Assembly (NCBI GenBank): GCA_030536255.1
Contig: JAUNQI010000021.1
Location: 1 to 32,048, forward strand
Length of the DNA: 32,048 bases
Origin: Eubacteriales bacterium
GTDB lineage: Bacteria; Bacillota; Clostridia; Oscillospirales; Oscillospiraceae
Direction: 5' to 3'
Both the position numbers and the translations under genes were made by a program. This document shows positions 25,176 to 32,048 of this stretch, in pieces (the first letter of the stretch is position 1; each line of letters begins with the position of its first letter). The notes under the pieces were generated by a model. It was not told the origin of the DNA. It did not search any database and saw only the letters and a list, made by a program, of their open reading frames with translations.

Positions 25176-25466
25176 ATGAGACATCATATACTGGCAAAAT
25201 ATAATCAGGAAGTTAAGCCGGAGCAGAAGGATCAGCTTGCAGATGATATTCTGCATCTTTTTGAAAATACAAAGTCTATTCCGGGAATTCATCAGGTCGA
25301 AGTTCATAAAAACTGTATCAACAGAGAAAACAGATATGATATTCTGATCGTGATCGAAATGGATCAGGCGGCTCTGGAAGAATATGACAGATGTGAATGG
25401 CATAAACAGTGGAAAGAAGAGTACGGAAAATTACTGGAAAAGAAAGCAATATTTGACTGCGAATAA
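25176..25466 (+). CDS. Dabb (stress-responsive A/B barrel) domain protein
   Basis: A 96-residue protein that matches the dimeric alpha/beta barrel Dabb fold: a MRHHILAKYN first strand, a helix, IPGIHQVEVHKNC, YDILIVIEMD, and a closing helix with CEWHKQWKEE. Bacterial members are mostly uncharacterised; the name reflects plant homologues. The ribosome site AAAGGAAAG precedes the start. It is 22 bases after rnhA and 35 before the ExbB-like gene, so it may be part of the same transcript. Confidence 0.85.
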   Translation: MRHHILAKYNQEVKPEQKDQLADDILHLFENTKSIPGIHQVEVHKNCINRENRYDILIVIEMDQAALEEYDRCEWHKQWKEEYGKLLEKKAIFDCE

Positions 25467-25501
25467 TATTTTAAAGGGCATCTGATTCGGGGGATGAACT
25501 C

Positions 25502-26029
25502 ATGGAAGTAATACAGGTAATAAAAAATAATCTGTTTGGGTTTGACTTGATTATATTTGTTGCTGCGGTAATGAATTTAATCGTATATTGCTTTGCAAAA
25601 AAATATACAGATAAATTATATAAGAAGCTTCATATGGCTGTATATGTTCCTTCAAGAAGAAGAGATCCCGATAGAATAGCGGAGGATGTTAAAAGAGTTG
25701 ACGAAGAAGAGGTTGCTTCTCTTCGAAAACAATCAGAAAGTCTTTATGCTGTTTTTATGAATATTACGGCAATTTTTCCCTTGCTCGGTATTCTCGGAAC
25801 AGTTGTTTCGCTTCTTCCGATGGTATCGGATATGGCGAACATGGAGCTGAACTTCTTTACAGCTCTGACGTCGACCTTCTGGGGGCTTGTATTTGCTATT
25901 ATTTTTAAGCTTTTAGACGGTTTCCTTTCTTCAAAGATAGAAGATAATGATAAGAGTGTAACTCTCTTTATGGAACGAAGGATCTATGCTTCTGAATCGG
26001 GCTCGTCCCGGAAGGGTAAAGAACAGTGA
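25502..26029 (+). CDS. MotA/TolQ/ExbB-type proton-channel protein
   Basis: A 175-residue membrane protein with three likely membrane segments (about 14-32, 83-107, 119-140). The second and third carry the family core: AIFPLLGILGTVVSL, then FFTALTSTFWGLVFAIIFKLLDG. A charged cytoplasmic loop (50-78) lies between the first and second. In TolQ/ExbB/MotA systems a pentamer of this subunit surrounds a dimer of an Asp-bearing partner and converts proton flow to motion. It overlaps the next gene, the likely partner, by 4 bases (GTGA). No TonB, Tol or flagellar gene is near. Confidence 0.82.
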   Translation: MEVIQVIKNNLFGFDLIIFVAAVMNLIVYCFAKKYTDKLYKKLHMAVYVPSRRRDPDRIAEDVKRVDEEEVASLRKQSESLYAVFMNITAIFPLLGILGTVVSLLPMVSDMANMELNFFTALTSTFWGLVFAIIFKLLDGFLSSKIEDNDKSVTLFMERRIYASESGSSRKGKEQ

Positions 26030-26652
26030 AGAAGCGGCAGATCTTTATTGAACTCACGTCTCTTCTGGATGTGATACTCATAATGCTGTTTATGATCCTT
26101 ATGCAGGCCAGAACTCAAACAAATTCCGCAATGGCGGAAGCAGAGGAAGTAAAAGCTTCAGTCGATGCAATAAAACAGGAGTTGACGGATGCTCAGCTGA
26201 AGTATGAACAGGAGCTTTCGGAAGTTCAATTAAAGTATGAAGAGGTAAACAATGAATACGCATCTCTTCAGAACAGCTACGGAATCCTGGAAAGACAGAT
26301 TATTACAGACAATCTTGTCATTGATAACAGTCTGGTGATTACAGTAAGTATCGAGGCGGATGGAAGCATTCGAATGGAAACAACAGGAAAGCAGCCCGTA
26401 AGTATTCCGTATGACTGGAATGATGAAACTTATGCGGAAAACAGCCTGAAAGCAGAAGCAAATAACCGTATTCAACAGAGCAGCGAAGAAACGGTTTTTT
26501 ATATCTTCCAGTATGACCGAAGTAAAATATACGAAAAAGAATATAATCTGATTTGTAATTCCGTGGAGAGGATCAAGCAGTCCGCAAAGGAATACGGAAA
26601 ATGGGTAAATTATATTGAAATAGATGTGAGTTCGAATAAATATTCTGCATGA
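26026..26652 (+). CDS. ExbD/TolR/MotB-like partner with coiled coil
   Basis: A 208-residue protein with a GTG start. One N-terminal membrane segment (about 9-27) contains D15 in LTSLLDVILIMLF, at the place of the proton-carrying aspartate of ExbD, TolR and MotB. Residues 36-90 form a predicted coiled coil (EAEEVKASVDAIKQELTDA and on). The C-terminal half alternates strands and helices (SIEADGSIRMETT, TVFYIFQYDRSKIYEKEY, VNYIEIDV), like an ExbD periplasmic domain. No OmpA-type peptidoglycan domain is seen. It forms a likely complex with the ExbB-like protein. Confidence 0.72.
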   Translation: MKKRQIFIELTSLLDVILIMLFMILMQARTQTNSAMAEAEEVKASVDAIKQELTDAQLKYEQELSEVQLKYEEVNNEYASLQNSYGILERQIITDNLVIDNSLVITVSIEADGSIRMETTGKQPVSIPYDWNDETYAENSLKAEANNRIQQSSEETVFYIFQYDRSKIYEKEYNLICNSVERIKQSAKEYGKWVNYIEIDVSSNKYSA

Positions 26653-26675
26653 TAAGCAGAAAAACGGAGAAAAAC

Positions 26676-27167
26676 ATGAAAAAAGAAAGCAAGAGAAATA
26701 GCAGACGTTCAGGCGGAAAGGTTGCGTCGGGAATCGTTGTTCTTGGAGCAGCCGGCTTATTATATTCGAGATTTATTCCAGGCGCCGGGACAGGACTCCT
26801 TCCGGGAGAAGGAAGCAGCATCGCCCAACCGGATGCTCCGCAGCAAACGATGGCTGCGGAAACTATTCTTCCTGAAGAAATAATTATTGAAGCAGAACCC
26901 GAGAGTGACGAAACGCAGGATAATGCAGTAAATAATTCCGGTATTGAAGAACAGGAATATGACTACAGTGCAGACAATATTCTTTCCATTGAAGTGGTTG
27001 AGGATAAAATATACTACGAAGGTGAAGAAATAACTGCAGCGGATCTTGAGCAAAGGCTGCTTTCCGATGTTAGAGAGGGAATGTCGGTATCACTAACAGA
27101 TAACCATGCCATCAAAGGGACATTTGATGAGGTGAAAGCGATCCTTTCCAAGCTGAGTTTAAGCTGA
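26676..27167 (+). CDS. Membrane-anchored protein with an ExbD-like outer domain
   Basis: A protein of about 163 residues. The start at 26676 follows GGAG; an ATG at 26649, coupled to the upstream stop as ATGA, would add 9 residues. A basic N-terminus (KKESKRNSRRSGGK) and one membrane segment are followed by a Pro/Glu-rich linker. The last 60 residues (ILSIEVVEDKIYYEGEEI, AADLEQRLLSDV, MSVSLTDNHAIKGTFDEV, KAILSKL) fit the strand-helix-strand-helix order of the ExbD/TolR periplasmic domain, but the membrane segment lacks the Asp. It is probably a third component of the channel set. Confidence 0.6.
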   Translation: MKKESKRNSRRSGGKVASGIVVLGAAGLLYSRFIPGAGTGLLPGEGSSIAQPDAPQQTMAAETILPEEIIIEAEPESDETQDNAVNNSGIEEQEYDYSADNILSIEVVEDKIYYEGEEITAADLEQRLLSDVREGMSVSLTDNHAIKGTFDEVKAILSKLSLS

Positions 27168-27199
27168 GATATAATGTTTACCACAGCAAATAGACATAT

Positions 27200-30100
27200 A
27201 TGAATATCATTTTTAAACAGATACTGAACAGCAAGGAAGCGTCTGCCCTCCCCGGTCTGCGGGAAGGCGGAAGGCTTCCTGCACTTATTTCCGGGCTTTC
27301 TGCGGTACATCGGGCAAATCTGGCTGCTGCTCTTGAGGATGAGTTTCAGGGGAAAATGTTTGTCGTATGCCCGGATGATACATCCGCAGAAAACTTTGCA
27401 GCTGATCTGAGAGCGATGCTGGATGAAAGCATTGAAGTGCTCGGAATGAGAGACTTTTCCTTTTATCCTTTGGAGGCTGCTTCCAGACAGGCGGAACAAA
27501 ATAGAATTAAAACACTGTATTCTATTGCAGGAAATGACGCAAGAATAACGGTAGCTTCCATAGCGGGGCTTATGCAAAGAACGATACCGGCGGATATTCT
27601 GTTGAGAACTGCATTTTCTGTTGAAAACGGAGGAACGATTCCGCCGGAAGATGTGGAAGACGCTCTTATCCGGTGCGGTTATTCCAGAGCGGATCAGGTG
27701 GAAGGACCGGGTCAGTTTTCCAGGCGCGGAGGTATTCTCGATTTCTTTTCCCCGGCTTCTGAGCATCCCGTAAGAATAGAGTTCTGGGGTGATGAAGTCG
27801 ATTCCATGGCATATTTTGACGTGCAGACCCAAAGAAGAGACGAGCAGATCGACAAGTGCCTGATCCTACCGGCAGCAGAGGTGCTGCCTACGCTTACTGC
27901 CGGAGGTGTGGAGACGCTTTGCAGGGAAATTGACAGCTTTGCTGACAGATATTCCAGACGGCGTAATTCGGGAAGCGCATCGGATCTTGCAAAAACAATG
28001 CATGGGGATGCGGAGAAAATGCGCAATGGAATCATTCTTTCCGATTCCGACAGATATTTGCCACTGATCTACCCACCGGTAACAGGAGCGGATTATATCC
28101 CTGAGGATGCTGTAGTTTTCTTTGACCAGCCGAATCGCTGTGCAGAAAAAGCAAGAGATTATTCGAAGCGTATTGCGGAAGAAGTCCGTGAACTGGGGAG
28201 AAGGGGGCTTACGGCAGCATCAGAGGAAAGTTATGTGATGAGCTTTGATGCTTTTATTAAAAAGCTCAGAGAATTTCCCGTTTATATGGCTGATGCATTC
28301 ACCGTTGGGAAAAATCCAATTGAACCGCAAACGATTGTCAGTATTCCGGCAAAGCAACTTCCTTCCTATGCCGGAAATGCGCAGGCGGCAGCTGAGGATG
28401 CAAAACAGCTCCTAAAATCCGGATATTCGCTTGCTTTCCTGGCAGGAGATGAACGCAGGGCGGAAATACTGTCTTCTTATTTAAACGAGCGTGACATCCA
28501 TTCGTTTTTTTGCAAAAACGGAACGATCCTTCCTGAGAATGGGAAATGCGTTATCTATACCGGTTCTGTATCTGCAGGAATGGAATACCCGGGCCTGAAA
28601 CTGGCGATCCTTACCGATTCACAGATTATCCGAAAAAAAGGAAGGACGATCAGAAAAAAGCTTCCGGCAGGAAGACAAAAAATAGAATCTTACTCGGATC
28701 TTTCTGTAGGAGATTATATAGTCCATGAAAATCACGGAATCGGAAGATTTACCGGTATTATTCGTATGGAAGTGGACGGTTACGAGAAAGACTATATAAA
28801 AATCGCCTATGCAGGTTCTGATGTTCTGTATGTCCCTGCAACACAGCTGGATATGGTAACAAAGTATACCGGCGTTGGCGAGAACTCAGAGATCAGACTC
28901 TCCAAAATGGGAGGAGCAGACTGGGAAAAGCGACGTTCGAGAGCAAAAGGTGCTGCAAAGGATATGGCAGAGAAGCTGATTGCTCTCTACGCTGAACGGC
29001 TGAAAACTAAAGGTTATGCTTTTTCTCCGGACAGTGACTGGCAGAATGAATTTGAGGAAAATTTTGAATATATCGAAACCGATGATCAGCTGAAATGCAT
29101 TTCTGAAATAAAAAAGGATATGGAGTCCTCTGTCCCAATGGATCGGCTTCTCTGCGGAGATGTCGGCTTCGGGAAAACAGAAGTTGCGCTGAGAGCTGTT
29201 ATGAAGTGTGTTCTGGACGGAAAACAGGCTGCGATTCTCTGCCCGACTACTGTGCTGGCAAGACAGCATTATCAGACGGCTCTTCAGAGATTTTTCGGAT
29301 TCCCCGTCACAATAGAACTATTGAGCAGATTTACCACCGGATCCGGCGCATCTTCTGCACTGAAGGACATTTCTTCAGGAAAATGTGACCTGCTGATAGG
29401 GACACACAGGATCCTTTCAAAAGATGTGAAGTTTAAGAATCTCGGACTGCTTGTAGTCGATGAAGAACAGAGATTTGGCGTAACACACAAGGAGCATATC
29501 AAAGAGCTTTCGAAAGGAGTAGATGTTCTTACTCTCTCGGCAACTCCGATTCCGCGTACGATGAATATGGCGCTGTCAGGAATCAGAGATATGTCAACAA
29601 TAGAAGAACCGCCGGAAGACCGGCTACCTGTTCAGACTTTCGTTATGGAGCACAACTGGGATATCCTGGCTGATGCCATTACCAGAGAGCTGCAGCGGGG
29701 AGGACAGGTTTATTATCTGCATAACAGAATCGAAGACATTGAGCGTACAGCACGGAAATTGTCCGAATTGCTGGGGAACAGTGTAACGATCGGAATCGGC
29801 CACGGGAAAATGGACAGACAGGTAATGGCAGATGTAATGGACCGCGTTGCATCCGGAGATATCCAGGTCCTTGTCTGTACAACGATTATTGAAACCGGGA
29901 TAGATATCCCAAATGTCAATACGCTGATTATTGAAGATGCGGACAGGCTGGGCCTTGCGCAGCTTCATCAGATCCGCGGAAGAGTCGGACGTTCGTCAAG
30001 AAAAGCGAGTGCTTACCTTACTTTCAGAAGAGATAAGGTTCTTACTGAAGATGCGGAAAAAAGACTGAATGCGATCAGAGATTTTGCAGCCTTCGGTTCA

Positions 30101-30718
30101 GGTATGAAAATTGCCATGCGCGATCTGGAAATCCGCGGGGCAGGTAATCTGCTTGGAGCTGAACAGTCCGGGCATATGGAAGATGTCGGATATGACATGT
30201 ATATGAAGCTGCTGAACGAGGCCGTTCTGGAAGCGAAAGGAGAAGAGATTCCCGTAAAGGCGGAATGCTCGGCAGACCTTGCTGTTGCTGCCAATATTCC
30301 GGATAAATATATCTCATCCTCTGAGCAAAGAATGGATATCTACAGAAGAATCGCAATGATAAAAACAGAAGAGGAAGCCGATGATATCCTGGATGAGTTG
30401 ATAGACCGATACGGGGATCCCCCTCCCGGAGTAAGTTCTCTTATTCAGATCGCACTTTTGAGAGGAGAGGCCGGTACAGCCGGAATAACGGATATATCGC
30501 AGAAGCAGGGAAACGTGAATTTTACTTTGAAAGACTTTGATATGGGGAAAGTATCTCTTCTGTATAATATGGAGTCTTATAAAAAACGTCTGAAAGTAGT
30601 TGCCGGATCTAAGCCATGTCTGAGCCTGAAAATAATGTCCAAGTCTCGTGTTATTGATGAAGCCAGAAAGTTTATTCATGATTGGGAGAATGCAGAAGCA
30701 GATCCGGGTACTTGTTAA
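27200..30718 (+). CDS. mfd: Transcription-repair coupling factor Mfd
   Basis: A 1172-residue translocase that removes stalled RNA polymerase and recruits UvrA. The UvrB-like region (1-480) is followed by the CarD-like polymerase-binding domain (SVGDYIVHENHGIGRF, about 502 on). The helicase core has Walker A GDVGFGKT (653-660), DEEQRFGV, SATPIPRT and ETGIDIPNVNTLIIEDADRL with QIRGRVGRS; a TRCF C-terminal domain closes the protein. Length is normal. No good ribosome site precedes the ATG, which may keep expression low. It follows the ExbBD-like set by 32 bases. Confidence 0.96.
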   Translation: MNIIFKQILNSKEASALPGLREGGRLPALISGLSAVHRANLAAALEDEFQGKMFVVCPDDTSAENFAADLRAMLDESIEVLGMRDFSFYPLEAASRQAEQNRIKTLYSIAGNDARITVASIAGLMQRTIPADILLRTAFSVENGGTIPPEDVEDALIRCGYSRADQVEGPGQFSRRGGILDFFSPASEHPVRIEFWGDEVDSMAYFDVQTQRRDEQIDKCLILPAAEVLPTLTAGGVETLCREIDSFADRYSRRRNSGSASDLAKTMHGDAEKMRNGIILSDSDRYLPLIYPPVTGADYIPEDAVVFFDQPNRCAEKARDYSKRIAEEVRELGRRGLTAASEESYVMSFDAFIKKLREFPVYMADAFTVGKNPIEPQTIVSIPAKQLPSYAGNAQAAAEDAKQLLKSGYSLAFLAGDERRAEILSSYLNERDIHSFFCKNGTILPENGKCVIYTGSVSAGMEYPGLKLAILTDSQIIRKKGRTIRKKLPAGRQKIESYSDLSVGDYIVHENHGIGRFTGIIRMEVDGYEKDYIKIAYAGSDVLYVPATQLDMVTKYTGVGENSEIRLSKMGGADWEKRRSRAKGAAKDMAEKLIALYAERLKTKGYAFSPDSDWQNEFEENFEYIETDDQLKCISEIKKDMESSVPMDRLLCGDVGFGKTEVALRAVMKCVLDGKQAAILCPTTVLARQHYQTALQRFFGFPVTIELLSRFTTGSGASSALKDISSGKCDLLIGTHRILSKDVKFKNLGLLVVDEEQRFGVTHKEHIKELSKGVDVLTLSATPIPRTMNMALSGIRDMSTIEEPPEDRLPVQTFVMEHNWDILADAITRELQRGGQVYYLHNRIEDIERTARKLSELLGNSVTIGIGHGKMDRQVMADVMDRVASGDIQVLVCTTIIETGIDIPNVNTLIIEDADRLGLAQLHQIRGRVGRSSRKASAYLTFRRDKVLTEDAEKRLNAIRDFAAFGSGMKIAMRDLEIRGAGNLLGAEQSGHMEDVGYDMYMKLLNEAVLEAKGEEIPVKAECSADLAVAANIPDKYISSSEQRMDIYRRIAMIKTEEEADDILDELIDRYGDPPPGVSSLIQIALLRGEAGTAGITDISQKQGNVNFTLKDFDMGKVSLLYNMESYKKRLKVVAGSKPCLSLKIMSKSRVIDEARKFIHDWENAEADPGTC

Positions 30719-30777
30719 TTTGTTCTGCGCGTGCTATATTCATTAAAAAGGTATTATTTTTCAAAGAGGATTAAAAT

Positions 30778-31974
30778 ATGAAAAAAATTGTTGCAGGAAT
30801 AGCAGTTTTGTGTCTGGCATTTACCGGGCTTTTCAGCTATTTTCAGATCAGAGCAAAGGAACAGAGTTCTTCTGAAGAAGATCCGTACGCCGCATATGAG
30901 AAAGCTTTGGAAGAAATGCCGAAGATTGATTATGAAGCACTGTATGCAAGCAATCCTGCCGACGTGACTGTAGCAGTTATCGACAATAAAGAGATAACAT
31001 GGGGAGAATATTTTCAGGCATATTACGGATATTCCTCTGAAATCGAAGAATATATGAAAACGATGCTGATGTATTACGGATCTTCTCCGTCGTGGGATGA
31101 TTTTTATAGTGAAAGCGAGAATCTTGCGTTCAAAGATCTTCCGGCGCTTTATTCTGAAGATGATCTGAAGCAGAAAGCGGTTATTGACGGCTTCGCGGAA
31201 ATCAATGGAATAGAACTCAATGAAGAAAATAAGGCATTGGTCGAAGAAGAGCTGAAGGAAGCCCGGGAATCATATTGCGGAGAAGGCGCTTCCGAGGAAG
31301 ATTTTGAATTATTCCTAAACGAGCATTATTTTAACCTGGATATGTACAGAAAGATGACGGAGCGAAATTATCTTTATCAGCAGATGTTTACGGATCTGTA
31401 CGGAGAAAACGGTGAAAAAATAACAGATGAAGACGGGACGGCGTATCTGAAAGAAAAAGGATACGTTTCGGCAGATCATATCCTGTTTATGACGATGGAC
31501 AAAGGAACAGGGGAAGAACTGGATGAAGATACCGTCAGAGAAAAAAAGAAACAGGCTGAGGAAGTATCCTCAGAACTGAAAGCGATTGAAGATCAGGAAG
31601 AGAGAGTCAGACGCTTTAAGGAGTATCGGGAACAGTATAACGAGGATACAGGGAGCAGCGCATATCCGGATGGATATACGTTTACATCCGGAATGATGGT
31701 GCAGGAATTTGAAACAGCTGTAAATGAACTGAATGAATTTGACGTCTCTGAACCGATAAAAACATCCTATGGATATCATGTGATTATAAGAACTCCTCTG
31801 GACAGCAATGCGATAATTGATTATTCCGAAACAGGGATTCCAATGACCGGAAAAGCAATGAAAGCAAATGAAGAATATGGTGAAAAACTTCAGGAATATA
31901 TGGAAAAAATGGAAATAACTTATACAAATGGATGGGAAAAACCGGTGGTGACGGATTACCTGAAAACACCTTGA
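30778..31974 (+). CDS. PrsA/SurA-like parvulin foldase, exported
   Basis: A 398-residue protein with an N-terminal signal or anchor segment (VAGIAVLCLAFTGLFSYF) without a clear lipobox, so it is probably anchored or secreted and not a lipoprotein. A SurA-like helical N-domain (about 60-220) precedes a parvulin domain (about 230-345): YVSADHILFMT, then a long charged helix, YTFTSGMMVQEFETAVNEL, and TSYGYHVIIRTP, the peptidyl-prolyl isomerase pattern. It assists folding of proteins outside the membrane. It ends the rightward gene run. Confidence 0.88.
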   Translation: MKKIVAGIAVLCLAFTGLFSYFQIRAKEQSSSEEDPYAAYEKALEEMPKIDYEALYASNPADVTVAVIDNKEITWGEYFQAYYGYSSEIEEYMKTMLMYYGSSPSWDDFYSESENLAFKDLPALYSEDDLKQKAVIDGFAEINGIELNEENKALVEEELKEARESYCGEGASEEDFELFLNEHYFNLDMYRKMTERNYLYQQMFTDLYGENGEKITDEDGTAYLKEKGYVSADHILFMTMDKGTGEELDEDTVREKKKQAEEVSSELKAIEDQEERVRRFKEYREQYNEDTGSSAYPDGYTFTSGMMVQEFETAVNELNEFDVSEPIKTSYGYHVIIRTPLDSNAIIDYSETGIPMTGKAMKANEEYGEKLQEYMEKMEITYTNGWEKPVVTDYLKTP

Positions 31975-32005
31975 AAAAATTTTTCAAAATTTCTGAAAAA
32001 AAGTG

Positions 32006-32034
32006 TTGACAAGGAGGGAGTAAAGTAGTATATT
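32006..32034 (+). promoter_or_regulatory. Near-consensus sigma-A promoter at the right edge
   Basis: A perfect TTGACA (32006-32011), a 17-base spacer, and TATATT (32029-32034). The following bases (AGTCAAGCTGTCAC) resemble leaders of clostridial rRNA operons, but the gene itself is beyond the window. A short A/T palindrome TGAAAAA-ATTTTTCA (31973-31987) lies before it and may end the upstream transcript weakly. Confidence 0.8.
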
Positions 32035-32048
32035 AGTCAAGCTGTCAC

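Noticed and set aside
25502..26652. Zorya-type defence system (ZorA/ZorB)
   Set aside because: The channel protein lacks the long ZorA tail, the partner lacks an OmpA-like wall-binding domain, and no ZorC/D/E gene follows; the next genes are an ExbD-like protein and mfd.
27014..27832. Minus-strand frame of 272 codons
   Set aside because: Antisense to the ExbD-like gene end and mfd, with no start signal or recognisable domain.

Overview
The window looks like the replication-origin region of a low-to-moderate GC Firmicute of the class Clostridia. The core order dnaA-dnaN-S4 gene-recF-remB-gyrB-gyrA, a ParABS system with consensus parS sites, strong purine-rich ribosome binding sites and heavy AGA arginine use all point that way. 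The family cannot be fixed from this sequence alone.

Positions 1 to about 5,400 are the integrase-proximal end of a Tn916-like integrative element whose other end lies left of the window. It carries, right to left, a tyrosine integrase and Xis-like protein, a MobC-like relaxosome protein, a RepA_N-type replication initiator, a cysteine-rich VLP protein, and a divergent pair made of a sigma-region-4-like regulator and a zinc-finger protein. No relaxase gene lies in the visible part. A chromosomal low-molecular-weight tyrosine phosphatase gene follows.

Positions 5,968-11,770 are a minus-strand block: rpsT, a lipid kinase, asnS, then three envelope genes that appear co-transcribed with asnS (a small anchored protein, a phosphodiester glycosidase-like ectoprotein, and a degenerate Lgt-like membrane protein).

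At about 11.77-12.07 kb transcription switches to the plus strand. This gap holds two perfect parS sites, one centred in a 46-bp perfect palindrome, next to the parA promoter. Then come parA, parB and serS, an IS200-type insertion sequence, and dnaA.

The dnaA-dnaN gap has almost no canonical DnaA boxes, and the DnaA protein carries changes at DNA-contacting positions. It does hold four sites of the form TTTNAACA.

From dnaN to the right end every gene is on the plus strand with short gaps or overlaps: dnaN, S4/YaaA, recF, remB, gyrB, gyrA, rnhA, a Dabb-domain gene, a three-gene ExbB/ExbD-like set, mfd, and a PrsA/SurA-like foldase. The window ends on a near-consensus sigma-A promoter, possibly that of an rRNA operon just outside. 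The least explained parts are the ExbBD-like cluster, the asnS-linked envelope genes, the repA leader and the unusual origin.
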